From Nitratireductor sp. GISD-1A_MAKvit (GTDB lineage Bacteria > Pseudomonadota > Alphaproteobacteria > Rhizobiales > Rhizobiaceae): a stretch of 64,000 nt of DNA. Numbering within the stretch: the first letter of the stretch is position 1; each line of letters opens with the position of its first letter. The stretch covers positions 3,161,001 through 3,225,000 of the forward strand of contig NZ_CP161920.1 of NCBI RefSeq assembly GCF_040819555.1, read 5' to 3'. The notes beneath the pieces were generated by a model. That model did no database searches. It saw nothing but the letters and a program-made list of their open reading frames with translations, and was not told the origin of the DNA. The translations under genes were made by a program, and so were the position numbers. Shown piece after piece: positions 39,518 to 48,473 of the stretch.

Positions 39518-41218
39518 ATGTCTCAATTCCAAGTCAACCAGGCCTACTATTTCGCGGCCAATCCAGACGTATTCCAGGCATGGGCAGCTGGTGATATTCC
39601 AAGTGCGGAATTCCACTACAACAACTATGGCTGGGTCGAGATGCGTGATCCGAACGATCATTTCGACACCTCCTATTACCTGCTGCAGAACCCTGATGTA
39701 GCCGCAGCAATCCATGCTGGTGACTTCTCCAGCCCTCTGCAGCACTTCATGCTTTACGGTGCAGCCGAAGGGCGCGCTCCTAGCGCTCATGCAGCGACTG
39801 CAATCGCGAACTTCGACGAAGATGCCTATCTCACGGCCAATCCGGATGTGGCGGCAGCCGTTGCAGCAGGTGATTTTGCCAACGCCATGCAGCATTGGCA
39901 GCTGTACGGCCAGTTCGAAGCTCGGCCAGGCGCTCCAGCTGCACCGGGTGTCCCGGGCGACACCTTCACGCTCACTGCAGGTCTGGACGAGATCGAAGGT
40001 ACCGATGGCGACGACACCGTCCAGGGCATCTCTGCCAACGTGACCACGTTCGACTCGATCGATGGTGGCGCAGGTGAGGACACCCTCAACATCATCGGCA
40101 ACTTGACTGCGGGCGATTGGACCGGTGTCAGCGTCCAGAATGTTGAGACCGTCAATCTGGTGAGCAACACCGATGCAGTGGATGCTTCGCTCTTCGGTAG
40201 CGCAGCTGCCCAGATTTGGCAGATCAATTCGGCCGCCAACATCGATGGCGTTTCCGCTAACCAGACCGCTGGTTTCCGCAATGTAGACCCAGCAGCTACA
40301 CAGGCTGTGTCGGTTGGCTTCACCGGTGCAGAGGCCAATATCGCGCTGGAAAATGTGAACAATCTTGAGTTCACCATCGTGGATGAAGACACCGGCGCTT
40401 CGGATGTTGACCTCACGGTGCTCAACGTTTCCGGGTCTACCGGTGGTAAGTTGGAGTTCGGTTCGGCATCTCTCGGAACTATTGAGACCGTTAACCTCGC
40501 TATCTCCAACGACACCGACATCAGCGTACAGTCGGCCACAGCTCTGTCCGGTGTTATCAACATCGATGCGTCTGCATCCACTGGTGGTCTGAACGTCGGC
40601 TACGCTGCCGTCACCAATTCCGCTCTTGAAACACTCGTTCTGGGCAGCGGAAATGACGTTGTCGGGCTCGACCTCGCCAACATGGATGCAGACAATCTGT
40701 CGGTGACTCTGGGTGCAGGCAACGATACTCTGGATATCGATACCGGTGGTGATGTTGTCGCAGCTGTGAGCATGGGTGAAGGTGATGACAACGTCACGCT
40801 TACCGGTGCCTCAACCAGTGGCAGCCTTGAGCTGGCACTTGGTGCAGGCAACGACGGGGTTACCGTTGATGCTCTGGCGAACATTGCATCCGCAGCCGCG
40901 TTCGAAGACAGCATGATCGTCATCAGCGACTTCAACGCTGACGAAGACACGCTGGACGCATCTGCGCTCGGTGGCCGCGATGTTATCACCAACACGGAGC
41001 AGGCCAACATCGCCGCTCAGGCAAGCTTGGAAGATGCTCTTGGTGTTGCTGCTGGCTATATCGATGCGGCTAACGGTTATGCCGTCTTCGATTATCAGGG
41101 CGATGCCTACATTCTGGTTGACAACGATAGTGGTTCGGACTTCACCGATAATGACGGCCTGATCAAGCTTGCGGGTGTTTCCACGGCTGATCTGGACGCT
41201 TCTGCATTCGTGGCCTAA
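39518..41218 (+). CDS. RsaA-like S-layer/RTX-type secreted calcium-binding protein
   Basis: A 566-residue acidic, cysteine-poor protein with no N-terminal signal peptide. The N-terminus has three ~45-residue repeats centred on NPDV at residues 15, 58 and 108 (pattern Y-x-x-x-NPDV...AGD...H...YG). The central region is Ala/Thr/Asn/Asp-rich beta repeat with RTX-like nonapeptides (GSGNDVVGL, GAGNDTLDI, GEGDDNVTL, GAGNDGVTV). The last ~45 residues (FDYQGDAYILVD, GLIKLAGVSTADLDASAFVA) strongly resemble the C-terminal secretion region of Caulobacter RsaA. It should leave through the neighbouring type I system and coat the cell. ATG at 39518 is chosen over an upstream frame start. Confidence 0.82.
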   Translation: MSQFQVNQAYYFAANPDVFQAWAAGDIPSAEFHYNNYGWVEMRDPNDHFDTSYYLLQNPDVAAAIHAGDFSSPLQHFMLYGAAEGRAPSAHAATAIANFDEDAYLTANPDVAAAVAAGDFANAMQHWQLYGQFEARPGAPAAPGVPGDTFTLTAGLDEIEGTDGDDTVQGISANVTTFDSIDGGAGEDTLNIIGNLTAGDWTGVSVQNVETVNLVSNTDAVDASLFGSAAAQIWQINSAANIDGVSANQTAGFRNVDPAATQAVSVGFTGAEANIALENVNNLEFTIVDEDTGASDVDLTVLNVSGSTGGKLEFGSASLGTIETVNLAISNDTDISVQSATALSGVINIDASASTGGLNVGYAAVTNSALETLVLGSGNDVVGLDLANMDADNLSVTLGAGNDTLDIDTGGDVVAAVSMGEGDDNVTLTGASTSGSLELALGAGNDGVTVDALANIASAAAFEDSMIVISDFNADEDTLDASALGGRDVITNTEQANIAAQASLEDALGVAAGYIDAANGYAVFDYQGDAYILVDNDSGSDFTDNDGLIKLAGVSTADLDASAFVA

Positions 41219-41252
41219 TCGGCCTTCATACATCGATCTACGGATCGGACAG

Positions 41253-41280
41253 AGAGGGGGCCTTTGGTCCCCTCTTTGCT
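41253..41280 (+). terminator. Rho-independent terminator after the S-layer-like gene
   Basis: AGAGGGG (41253-41259) pairs with CCCCTCT (41269-41275) and is followed by TTT, 35 bases after the stop. It fits strong termination of an abundant transcript. Confidence 0.75.
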
Positions 41281-41340
41281 ATTCAAACCCGATGTTCGAC
41301 GTGTTTCCCCAATTTCTCGAAACCTGAGAGGAGTGCAGGT

Positions 41341-41550
41341 ATGGCTGAAGGCCAGACAATCACCATTGACGGCAAAACCTACGAGATCGACAAGCTGACG
41401 GATGAAGCAAAGAGCCAGCTCGGGAATATCCGGGCGGTGGACGCGGAGCTGCAGCGTCTCGAGCAACAGAAAGCGATTGCCCAGACAGCACGGCTGGCCT
41501 ATGCGCGCGTGTTGCAGGAAGAGCTCGTGAAGATCGAGCCGCAGCAGTAA
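41341..41550 (+). CDS. Small coiled-coil protein (DUF6447-like)
   Basis: A 69-residue protein. MAEGQTITIDGKTYEIDKLTDEAKSQ forms a short beta-turn-beta start, and the rest is a single amphipathic helix with heptads (AELQRLEQQKAIAQTARLAYARVLQEEL). From memory it resembles proteins labelled DUF6447, not verified. GAGAGG precedes the ATG. It follows the S-layer-like gene after a terminator, so it probably has its own promoter. A partner or chaperone role is possible but unproved. Confidence 0.6.
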   Translation: MAEGQTITIDGKTYEIDKLTDEAKSQLGNIRAVDAELQRLEQQKAIAQTARLAYARVLQEELVKIEPQQ

Positions 41551-41602
41551 CTACTGGTATGGGAACGCCTAGGGTTCAGGGGCATGCCGCCCCTCCCCTG
41601 TT

Positions 41603-42001
41603 TCACCCTGCAATGTGTGGCAGCAGTCTACGCGTTCTGCAGGAGAGTGAAGCACCTGAAACCTTTGTTGAGACTTTTATTCCACGCCACACGCGACCGC
41701 GTTTCTCCACCAGATACCGATCGTCATCCAGCTCTGAAAGCGCCATGCGAACAAGGGAGGTGGCCCTGCTCCTGTGCGACCTGGCTGCTTCCTGGATAGC
41801 CAGTCTTGCTGCTCTCTGCCGGATATAGGGGCTTTGTGAAAAGGCAGCGCACCAACTGCCAATCTTCGTCGCCAGCGCACGCACATCGTGCCGTGGAAGA
41901 TTGTCCAGATCACTTGCCTTGATCAGCTTGCGCACACTCTCCCTGAACTTGGCCTCGTTCTTCTCAGCCGCGATGATCTCGATTGAACGTCCCATGTTCA
42001 C
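41603..42001 (-). CDS. Hypothetical protein, upstream region cut by IS66
   Basis: A 132-codon frame, basic and helical (FRESVRKLIKASDLDNLPRHDVRALATKIGSWCAAF), with no family I recognise. The IS66 element begins 37 bases before its start, separating it from any original promoter. It could be a genuine small gene left from the insertion-site region or chance coding. Confidence 0.35.
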   Translation of the reverse strand: MNMGRSIEIIAAEKNEAKFRESVRKLIKASDLDNLPRHDVRALATKIGSWCAAFSQSPYIRQRAARLAIQEAARSHRSRATSLVRMALSELDDDRYLVEKRGRVWRGIKVSTKVSGASLSCRTRRLLPHIAG

Positions 42002-42097
42002 GGGACCGCAGCGAAGTTGATAACCTAGGAACTTGAAGGTAAGGCTCCGGGGGCGGCCGTCTGATCACGGCTACGATCCGATGATAAGTCCGACGTT

Positions 42098-42509
42098 ATG
42101 TCCGACTTTATTTACCGCCCGCAAATCGAGGTTCTTTCCGCTGCTGATGGTGTTCGCCGTCGGCAGTGGTCAGATGAGGACAAGCTCCGGATTGTCGAGG
42201 AAAGTCTTGTTGGCTATCGACAAGTGACTGCCACGGCACGGCGGCATGGCATTTGTCGCTCGCTGCTAACAACCTGGCGTCGGCAATATCGGAACGGTGA
42301 ACTTGGCGCTTCCCGCTCCGCATCCTTTGCGCCGGTCACCGTGACGAAGGATATCCCCGCCTCTCAGCCAGGGCCCGGTTGATCCCGTTGAGCCGGCACG
42401 GGGCTCTGAGGTCGAGATTGCCCTGCCCAATGGCCGCCGGCTCATCGTGTCCACCGAAGTGGACCCGAACACACTTGCCCGGCTTTTGTCGGTGGTGGAC
42501 GGGCAATGA
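42098..42509 (+). CDS. IS66 accessory protein TnpA (frameshifted)
   Basis: Helix-turn-helix accessory protein of IS66, needed with TnpB and TnpC for transposition. The N-terminal half (RRRQWSDEDKLRIVEESLVGYRQVTATARRHGI) is a typical HTH. The raw frame stops after SQPGPG. Removing one base from GGGCCC at 42371-42376 continues into VEIALPNGRRLIVS and gives 136 residues, ending in the ATGA overlap with tnpB. The second IS66 element in this window has an unbroken tnpA, supporting an artefact here. Confidence 0.82.
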
Positions 42510-42856
42510 TCGCGTTTCCGGCGGGCGCGAAGGTTTGGATCGCTGGCGGTGTGACCGATATGCGGCGGGGCATGAACACGCTGGCGCTGCAGGTGCAAGA
42601 AGGGCTCGGCCGCGATCCGCATGCGGGAGAGATATTTTGCTTTCGGGGCCGCAAGGGCGATCTGGTGAAGATCCTGTGGCATGATGGTGTGGGCATGTCG
42701 CTCTATTTGAAACGCTTGGAGGCGGGCAAGTTCATCTGGCCGGTGAGCCGGTCTGGCGAGGCGGTGCAGATCTCGGCGGCGCAGATGGGCTATCTTCTGG
42801 AAGGGATTGACTGGCGCAATCCCCGTTGGACGCAACGCCCTGCAAAGGCTGGATAA
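42506..42856 (+). CDS. IS66 accessory protein TnpB
   Basis: The 116-residue IS66 Orf2 protein: VWIAGGVTDMRRGMNTLALQVQ, HAGEIFCFRGRKGDLVKILWHDG and LYLKRLEAGKFIWP are the conserved stretches. It is required for IS66 transposition, with an unknown biochemical role. It overlaps tnpA by four bases. Confidence 0.92.
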   Translation: MIAFPAGAKVWIAGGVTDMRRGMNTLALQVQEGLGRDPHAGEIFCFRGRKGDLVKILWHDGVGMSLYLKRLEAGKFIWPVSRSGEAVQISAAQMGYLLEGIDWRNPRWTQRPAKAG

Positions 42857-42916
42857 ATTTGGCCAGCAGGCTTGTTTTTGTTGGCGTTTTGCGGCCTCGG
42901 ATGGTAGACATCCGCC

Positions 42917-44548
42917 ATGTCGAATACCGCTTCCGAACTCGTCAGATTACGCGCTGCCCTGGCCGCCGCCGAGGCCCGTGCAGAGGTTGCGGAAAGCGAA
43001 CTGGCACAGACCCGTGCGGTCGTTTCCTGCTCGGAGGCGATGATCCAGGAGCTGAAGCTGGAGATCGCCAAACTACGCCGCGACAAATACGGCATCTCGT
43101 CGGAACGGCGCGCCCGGCTGATCGATCAGCTGGAACTGGAGCTTGATGAGTTGGAGACGGCGGCCACCGAGGATGCCCTGGCCGCAGAGCAAGCGGCCGC
43201 CAAGGCTACCACAGTGCGGGCCTTCACGCGCCGTCCCCCTGTGCGCAAGCCGTTCCCCGATCACCTGCCGCGCGAGCGGGTGGTCGTCGAGGCCCCCGAC
43301 ACCTGCGGCTGTTGTGGCTCGGATCGTCTCGTGAAGATGGGCGAGGACATCACCGAGACACTGGAGGTGATCCCGCGGCAGTGGAAGGTGATCCAGACCG
43401 TGCGCGAGAAGTTCACCTGCCGGGCCTGCGAAAAGATCAGCCAACCGCCGGCTCCGTTCCATGCGATTCCGCGTGGATGGGCCGGGCCCAGCCTGATCGC
43501 CATGATCGTCTTTGAGAAGTATGGCCAGCACCAGCCGTTGAACCGGCAGGCCGAGCGGTTCGCACGTGAAGGCGTCGAGCTGAGCTTGTCCACCCTGGCA
43601 GATCTGATCGGGCATGCCGCTGTTGCATTGGAGCCCATCCATGCCTTGATCGAGAACCATGTGCGCACCGCACACCGCCTGCATGGCGACGACACGACCG
43701 TGCCGCTTCTGGCGCGGGGCGGTTCGAAAAAGGCCCGTCTGTGGACCTATGTGCGCGATGATCGGCCCTGGAATGGCGGCGCACCACCGGCCGCGCTCTT
43801 CCGCTTCTCCCGCGATCGCGAGAAGACCAATCCCAATCAGCACCTGGCCGGTTGGCAGGGCATTCTGCAGGCCGATGCTTATGGCGGATACAACGATCTC
43901 TATCGCGCGGACCGCGATGCGGGGCCCGTGACCAGCGCCTTGTGCTGGGCCCATGCGCGCCGGAAGTTCTTCGAACTGGCAGACATTGCCGGGAACGTCC
44001 GCAAGGGCAAAACCGCCCATCAGATCTCGCCGGTCGCGCTTGAAGCGGTGAAACGGATCGACGCTATCTTCGACATCGAGCGCGGGATCAACGGGCTTGA
44101 TTCCGATGCCCGTCTTGCCGCCCGCCAGGAACTGTCCCGCCCCTTGGTGGACGACCTCCATGACTGGCTGCTGGCAGAGCGCGCGAAACTGTCCAGGCAC
44201 AACAAGGTGGCCAAGGCGATCAACTACATGTTCGAGAAGGAAGGCCGTTGGCAGGCCTTCACGGCATTCCTCGATGACGGGCGCATCTGCCTGACGAACA
44301 ATGCGGCCGAACGCGCCCTGCGCGGCGTGGCCTTGGGCAGAAAGTCATGGCTGTTTGCCGGCTCCGAGCGCGGCGGACAGCGGGCCGCCGCCATGTATAC
44401 CCTCATCGTCACCGCAAAAATGAACGACATCGACCCGCAGGCATGGCTCGCCGATGTTCTCGCCCGGCTGCCCAACATACCCGTCTCGCGCGTGCACGAA
44501 CTTCTCCCCTGGAACTGGAAGGCCCAGCCCCTGAGCAAGGCGGCGTGA
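42917..44548 (+). CDS. IS66 transposase TnpC
   Basis: A 543-residue DDE transposase. An N-terminal leucine-zipper-like coil (residues ~10-75) is followed by a zinc-finger-like CGCCGSD and CRACEKISQPP, the catalytic aspartates around LHGDDTTVPLL and LQADAYGGYND, and a C-terminal TNNAAERALRGVALGRKSWLFAGSERGG segment with the glutamate. It appears intact. Confidence 0.94.
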   Translation: MSNTASELVRLRAALAAAEARAEVAESELAQTRAVVSCSEAMIQELKLEIAKLRRDKYGISSERRARLIDQLELELDELETAATEDALAAEQAAAKATTVRAFTRRPPVRKPFPDHLPRERVVVEAPDTCGCCGSDRLVKMGEDITETLEVIPRQWKVIQTVREKFTCRACEKISQPPAPFHAIPRGWAGPSLIAMIVFEKYGQHQPLNRQAERFAREGVELSLSTLADLIGHAAVALEPIHALIENHVRTAHRLHGDDTTVPLLARGGSKKARLWTYVRDDRPWNGGAPPAALFRFSRDREKTNPNQHLAGWQGILQADAYGGYNDLYRADRDAGPVTSALCWAHARRKFFELADIAGNVRKGKTAHQISPVALEAVKRIDAIFDIERGINGLDSDARLAARQELSRPLVDDLHDWLLAERAKLSRHNKVAKAINYMFEKEGRWQAFTAFLDDGRICLTNNAAERALRGVALGRKSWLFAGSERGGQRAAAMYTLIVTAKMNDIDPQAWLADVLARLPNIPVSRVHELLPWNWKAQPLSKAA

Positions 44549-44550
44549 CC

Positions 44551-44772
44551 ATGCAGTTGAACAAGGTTCATTTCGTCAAGACCATCGATCGTGTCGCCGC
44601 CGAGCTGGGGGAGTCCGTCGATCGGCTCTTCGATCTCGCCTTCGATATGGAGCCCGAAGATGGCGTGATCTGGGTCTACGGCCCCAACGATGACGGCGTC
44701 ATGGCCTTCTCACCGTTCGGAATCGAAAACCTACGCGAGACCATCAAAATGAACCGTGAAAGCGGGTCCTGA
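44551..44772 (+). CDS. Small passenger protein inside IS66
   Basis: A 73-residue acidic protein (MQLNKVHFVKTIDRVAAELGESVDRLF, then VIWVYGPNDDGVMAFSPFGIENL) starting three bases after tnpC and ending 29 bases before the right IS end. No known domain is recognised. The tight spacing and complete frame indicate a true fourth gene of this IS66 variant rather than flanking DNA. The second IS66 copy lacks it. Confidence 0.65.
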   Translation: MQLNKVHFVKTIDRVAAELGESVDRLFDLAFDMEPEDGVIWVYGPNDDGVMAFSPFGIENLRETIKMNRESGS

Positions 44773-44934
44773 CACCGCCGCGGTCCTCACCGAATGCTTA
44801 CACTTGAAGCCACGATCAAGCCGTCTGATGGTGACGGCGCGTTTAAGCCTTAACGAGCCATAGTGGCAGTGACCTGCTCCCCTGAGATGTTCGCGATTTT
44901 GGGTTAGCCTGTTCCTCAACGAAGGAGACAGGCA

Positions 44935-45201
44935 ATGAAACGGTCACGGTTCTCGGAAGAACAGATCATCGGCATTTTGAAGGAACATCAGGCGGGTATG
45001 ACGCCGGCTGAACTGTGCCGCAAGCACGGCATCTCTGATGCGACGTTCTACACCTGGCGCAAGAAGTACGGCGGCATGGACGTATCGGATGCCAAGCGGT
45101 TGAAGGCGCTTGAGGAAGAGAATGCGAAGCTGAAGAAGCTTCTGGCGGAGCAGATGATGGATGTATCGACGCTCCGCGAGATGCTGACAAAAAACTTCTG
45201 A
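44935..45201 (+). CDS. IS3-family transposase OrfA (IS407-like)
   Basis: An 88-residue HTH protein, MKRSRFSEEQIIGILKEHQAG then SDATFYTWRKKYGGMD, with a leucine zipper LKALEEENAKLKKLLAEQ. It is the DNA-binding half of an IS3-type transposase. An A6 run followed by C at 45189-45195, just before its stop, is a likely programmed -1 frameshift site: the -1 frame reads KKLLTPDSRRKAVSWAIEMKDY straight into OrfB. Confidence 0.9.
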   Translation: MKRSRFSEEQIIGILKEHQAGMTPAELCRKHGISDATFYTWRKKYGGMDVSDAKRLKALEEENAKLKKLLAEQMMDVSTLREMLTKNF

Positions 45202-45505
45202 CGCCCGACTCCAGGAGGAAAGCCGTGAGTTGGGCAATCGAGATGAAGGACTATTCTCAGCGGCGGGCCTGTGCCTTGGTTGGCATTGCGCCGCGCGTCT
45301 TCCGTTACCAGTCGAGCCGGCCGGACGATGCCGGCCTTCGACAGCGATTGCGTGAGCTGTCGTCGGAACGGCGGCGGTTCGGTTATCGTCGCCTGCACCT
45401 GCTTTTGAAGCGGGAGGGCATCGCGGTGAACTGGAAGAAGCTCTATCGAATCTACAAGGAAGAGCGTAAGCGCCGTCAGGACCCCACCTTTTCTTATTTG
45501 TGGTG

Positions 45506-45958
45506 ATGCTGGATTCCCTATCCGTTGTAGATTTGGCAATGGAGGAAGGGTTGGGCGTCCATAGAGAGCTCCATATGGAGTCCATTTGCGGTTATGCAAT
45601 TTTGCCGCGCGATGCGGGGAAGCGACGCTGGCCGGATGAGGTGAAAGGCCAGCTTGTCGCGCAGAGCTATGTGCCCGGAGTGACGGTGAGCGAGGTTGCC
45701 CGCCGGGTTGGTCTGCGGCCCAACCATCTTTCGTCGTGGCGGCGTTTGGCCCGTGAGGGCAAGCTTGTGGTGCCGGATCTTCCCGGAGCGGAGTTTGTGC
45801 CGGCCAAGCTTGAACCGGCTGCCCCGGCAATTGCGGAGGATGCAAGGCCGTCGGCCGCGGTGGAGATCATTCATGACGGCACCACAATCCGCCTGGAAGC
45901 GACTGCGAGCCCGGACAGGATTGCCGGGATCGTGCGCGCGCTTGGGCGCGCGGCATGA
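45506..45958 (+). CDS. IS66 accessory protein TnpA (element 2)
   Basis: A protein of about 150 residues. RRWPDEVKGQLVAQSYVPGVTVSEVARRVGLRPNHLSSWRRLA is the helix-turn-helix. The C-terminal VEIIHDGTTIRLEATASPDRIAGIVRAL is the conserved IS66 Orf1 tail. The exact start among GTG/ATG codons at 45500-45506 is open. It overlaps tnpB by four bases. Confidence 0.88.
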   Translation: MLDSLSVVDLAMEEGLGVHRELHMESICGYAILPRDAGKRRWPDEVKGQLVAQSYVPGVTVSEVARRVGLRPNHLSSWRRLAREGKLVVPDLPGAEFVPAKLEPAAPAIAEDARPSAAVEIIHDGTTIRLEATASPDRIAGIVRALGRAA

Positions 45959-46308
45959 TTTTCCCCTCGAACCGGGTGCGGATTCTGGTGGCGACAAAGC
46001 CCGTTGACTTCAGAAAAGGACACGATGGGCTAAGCGCCCTGGTCCAGACCGTGCTGCGCAAGGACCCGTTCACCGGCACGGTATTTGTGTTCCGGTCCAA
46101 GCGGGCCGATCGGCTCAAACTGCTTTATTGGGATGGGACCGGTCTGGTGATGGCGTATAAACGTCTGGAAGATTCGACCTTCACCTGGCCCGCCATCAGG
46201 GATGGTGCGATGTCTCTGAACCATGCCCAATTCGAGGCGCTGTTCTCAGGCCTGGACTGGCGCAAGGTGAAGGCGTTGGAGGCGCGTTCGCCGGCTGCGG
46301 CAGAGTGA
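45955..46308 (+). CDS. IS66 accessory protein TnpB (element 2)
   Basis: A 117-residue IS66 Orf2 protein with VRILVATKPVDFRKGHDGLSALVQ, GTVFVFRSKRADRLKLLYWDGTGLVMAYKRLE and FTWPAI. Complete. Confidence 0.92.
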   Translation: MIFPSNRVRILVATKPVDFRKGHDGLSALVQTVLRKDPFTGTVFVFRSKRADRLKLLYWDGTGLVMAYKRLEDSTFTWPAIRDGAMSLNHAQFEALFSGLDWRKVKALEARSPAAAE

Positions 46309-46362
46309 ATCATCCGTTTGAATTTACGCGCTTTCCTGTGCTTCCCAAGGTATGTTCGGCGC

Positions 46363-47922
46363 ATGTCTTTCACCCCGGATATCGACCTTGCCGCCATCCC
46401 GCTGGAGCAGCGCGGCGCTGTCGCCGCACTGGTGCGCGAAGTGGCCGAGCTCAAAGACATCAACAAACGCCTGGAGCATTTGGTCGCGGAATTGAACCAT
46501 GCGGTTCATGGCAAGCGGTCGGAGAAACTGAGCGAAGACGAGCGGCAGTTGGCGTTTGAAGACCTTGAGACCGCCACCAGCGAGGTCGAGGCCAGAAAAG
46601 AAACATCTGCTTTCTCCGAGAGGGCCAAAAAGCGGACGAAGCCCGCTGCAAGGCGCAACATTGGCAACCTTCCCGATCACCTGCCGCGCATTGAACAGGT
46701 CATCGAACCCGACAGTCTTGAGTGCCCCTGCGGCTGCGGAGAGATGCACAGGATCGGCGAGGATCGCAGCGAACGGCTGGACATCGTGCCCGCGCAACTG
46801 CGTGTGATCGTGACCGTGCGGCCCAAATATGCCTGCCGGTCCTGCACGGATGGCGTCACCCAATTGCCGGCTCCGGCTCATCTGATCGAGGGTGGACTGC
46901 CTACCGAGGCCACCATCGCTCATGTGCTGGTGTCCAAATACGCCGATCACTGTCCGCTCTACCGGCAAAGCCAGATCTTGGCCCGCTCCGGGATCGACAT
47001 TCATCGCGCGACACTGGCCGATTGGACTGGCAAAGCCGCCTTCCATCTCAAACCGGTCGTGGACCGGCTGGCCGAGCATGTGAAGACCTCCACGAAGCTG
47101 TTCATGGACGAAACCACGGCACCGGTGCTCGATCCGGGGCGCGGCCGCACCAAAACCGGCTATCTATGGGCGCTCGCCCGGGACGACAGGTCCTGGGGCG
47201 GCGGCGATCCGCCGGGGGTTGTGTATTTTTATGCACCGGGCCGCGGGGGCGAAAACGCCGAACGCTTTCTCGCCGGCTTCAACGGCATCCTCCAGCTTGA
47301 CGGCTATCAGGGCTACAACCGTCTGACACGTCCTTCCCGTAAGGGAGGTGACCCCATCCGTGTTGCCCATTGCTGGAGCCACGCACGGCGCAAGCTGAAA
47401 GAGGTTTTTGACCGCGACGGCTCACAGATCGCCGCCGAGGGCCTGCGACAGATTGCCGGGTTCTATTCTGTGGAGGCCGACATCCGTGGAACGTCTCATG
47501 GCCAGCGCCTCTCGGCCCGGCAGGCCCGCACCGCACCTCTGGTGGCCGAGTTCGGGCAATGGCTGCAAAGGGAGCGTCTGCGCGTCTCGGTGAAGTCGCG
47601 CCTGGGCGAGAAGCTCGCCTATATCCACCGCCACTGGGAGGGCTTGCAAACCTTCCTCACCGACGGCCGCGTCGAAATCGACAGCAACAGCGTTGAAAAC
47701 CTCATCCGCCCAATCGCGCTCAATCGGAAAAATGCCCTTTTTGCCGGCCACGACGAAGGTGGAAATGCCTGGGGCCGGATCGCATCCCTCGTCGAAACAG
47801 CAAAGATCAACGGCGTCGAACCCTTCGCCTACCTCAAGGCCACGCTCGAAGCCATTGCAAACGGATATCCCAAAAGCCGCATCGACGATCTGCTGCCCTG
47901 GAACTTCAAAGCGTCAAGCTGA
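46363..47922 (+). CDS. IS66 transposase TnpC (element 2)
   Basis: A 519-residue IS66 DDE transposase beginning MSFTPDIDLAAIP, with an N-terminal coil, the cysteine cluster CPCGCGEMH and CRSCTDGVTQLPAP, FMDETTAPVLDPGRGRTK, LQLDGYQGYNRL, and the C-terminal DSNSVENLIRPIALNRKNALFAGHDEGG. Intact. Confidence 0.94.
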   Translation: MSFTPDIDLAAIPLEQRGAVAALVREVAELKDINKRLEHLVAELNHAVHGKRSEKLSEDERQLAFEDLETATSEVEARKETSAFSERAKKRTKPAARRNIGNLPDHLPRIEQVIEPDSLECPCGCGEMHRIGEDRSERLDIVPAQLRVIVTVRPKYACRSCTDGVTQLPAPAHLIEGGLPTEATIAHVLVSKYADHCPLYRQSQILARSGIDIHRATLADWTGKAAFHLKPVVDRLAEHVKTSTKLFMDETTAPVLDPGRGRTKTGYLWALARDDRSWGGGDPPGVVYFYAPGRGGENAERFLAGFNGILQLDGYQGYNRLTRPSRKGGDPIRVAHCWSHARRKLKEVFDRDGSQIAAEGLRQIAGFYSVEADIRGTSHGQRLSARQARTAPLVAEFGQWLQRERLRVSVKSRLGEKLAYIHRHWEGLQTFLTDGRVEIDSNSVENLIRPIALNRKNALFAGHDEGGNAWGRIASLVETAKINGVEPFAYLKATLEAIANGYPKSRIDDLLPWNFKASS

Positions 47923-48238
47923 AACTCCTGTGAGCCGCTGACAACGCTTACGGAAGAGCGGCTGACAGTGCGCAAACGCGGCGGCCGCAAGCGAGCTTTG
48001 GGCACGCGAGCGCCGATGGCGGTCCCGCAGTATCCGAACCAGAGATGGAGCCTTGACTTCGTGTCGGACACGCTGGTCGACGGCCGTCGCTTCCGCATCC
48101 TGTGTGTCATCGATGACTTCAGCCGGGAATGCCTGGCAACGGTGGTCGATAACTCACTCTCGGGTGAACGTGTGGCCCGCGAACTGGATGCGATCGCCGA
48201 ACGGCGCGGCTACCCCTGCATGGTTGTCAGCGACAACG

Positions 48239-48473
48239 TCCTATATCGGGAAGATTTGGCTGCTTAGGTCAGCAGGTCATGGGGCATCCGGTGTCCCGGA
48301 TGCCCTGATATGGTTGCCCAAGCGGTCTCCGCCGTCAAGAAGCGGTCTCTCCCATAGCAAACACAGGGTACGCACGATTGCGGCCCTCACCGTCCTTAAG
48401 ACGAGATCCAAATTCCCAAGCGGAAGACCTGAACATTATCTACGAGGTCAGCGAACTGCCTCCACGGCTCTTA
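48239..48473. other. Junction DNA between IS3 and IS110 remnants
   Basis: This 235-base stretch is neither IS3 orfB nor IS110 transposase. It contains the short inverted repeat GGCATCCGGTGTCCCGGATGCC near 48283 in two arms of under 10 bases each and no gene. It may be the end of the IS110 element plus host DNA. Confidence 0.4.

Larger units (their letters stand above)
42039..44801 (+). mobile_element. IS66-family insertion sequence 1
   Basis: A 2763-bp element with ends starting GTAAG (left GTAAGGCTCCGG, right complement GTAAGCATTCGG). It is flanked by an 8-bp target duplication, ACTTGAAG at 42031-42038 and 44802-44809. It holds the usual tnpA, tnpB and tnpC order plus one extra small gene. 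All genes appear complete once the tnpA frameshift is corrected, so the element could be active. Confidence 0.9.
45466..47951 (+). mobile_element. IS66-family insertion sequence 2, nested in IS3 orfB
   Basis: A 2486-bp element with ends GTAAGCGCCGTCAGG (left) and GTAAGCGTTGTCAGCGG (complement of right). It is flanked by the 8-bp target duplication GGAAGAGC at 45458-45465 and 47952-47959. Excising it with one target copy restores the IS3 orfB frame exactly. It carries tnpA, tnpB and tnpC, all unbroken, and belongs to a different IS66 subgroup from element 1. Confidence 0.93.
45189..48267 (+). pseudogene. IS3-family transposase OrfB, split by IS66 and truncated
   Basis: The first part (to 45465) reads SWAIEMKDYSQRRACALVGIAPRVF to LYRIYKEE. 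It resumes at 47952 after the IS66 insertion as RLTVRKRGGRKRALGTRAP, then WSLDFVSDTLVDGRRFRIL and VDDFSRECLATVVDN with the first catalytic aspartates. After YPCMVVSDN (about 48238) the family sequence stops and unrelated codons run to a stop at 48267. The last third, with the catalytic glutamate, is missing. The element is dead. Confidence 0.85.

Noticed and set aside
44551..44772. Reading the small IS66 gene as an antitoxin or toxin
   Set aside because: No partner gene and no toxin-antitoxin motif; left as an unknown passenger.
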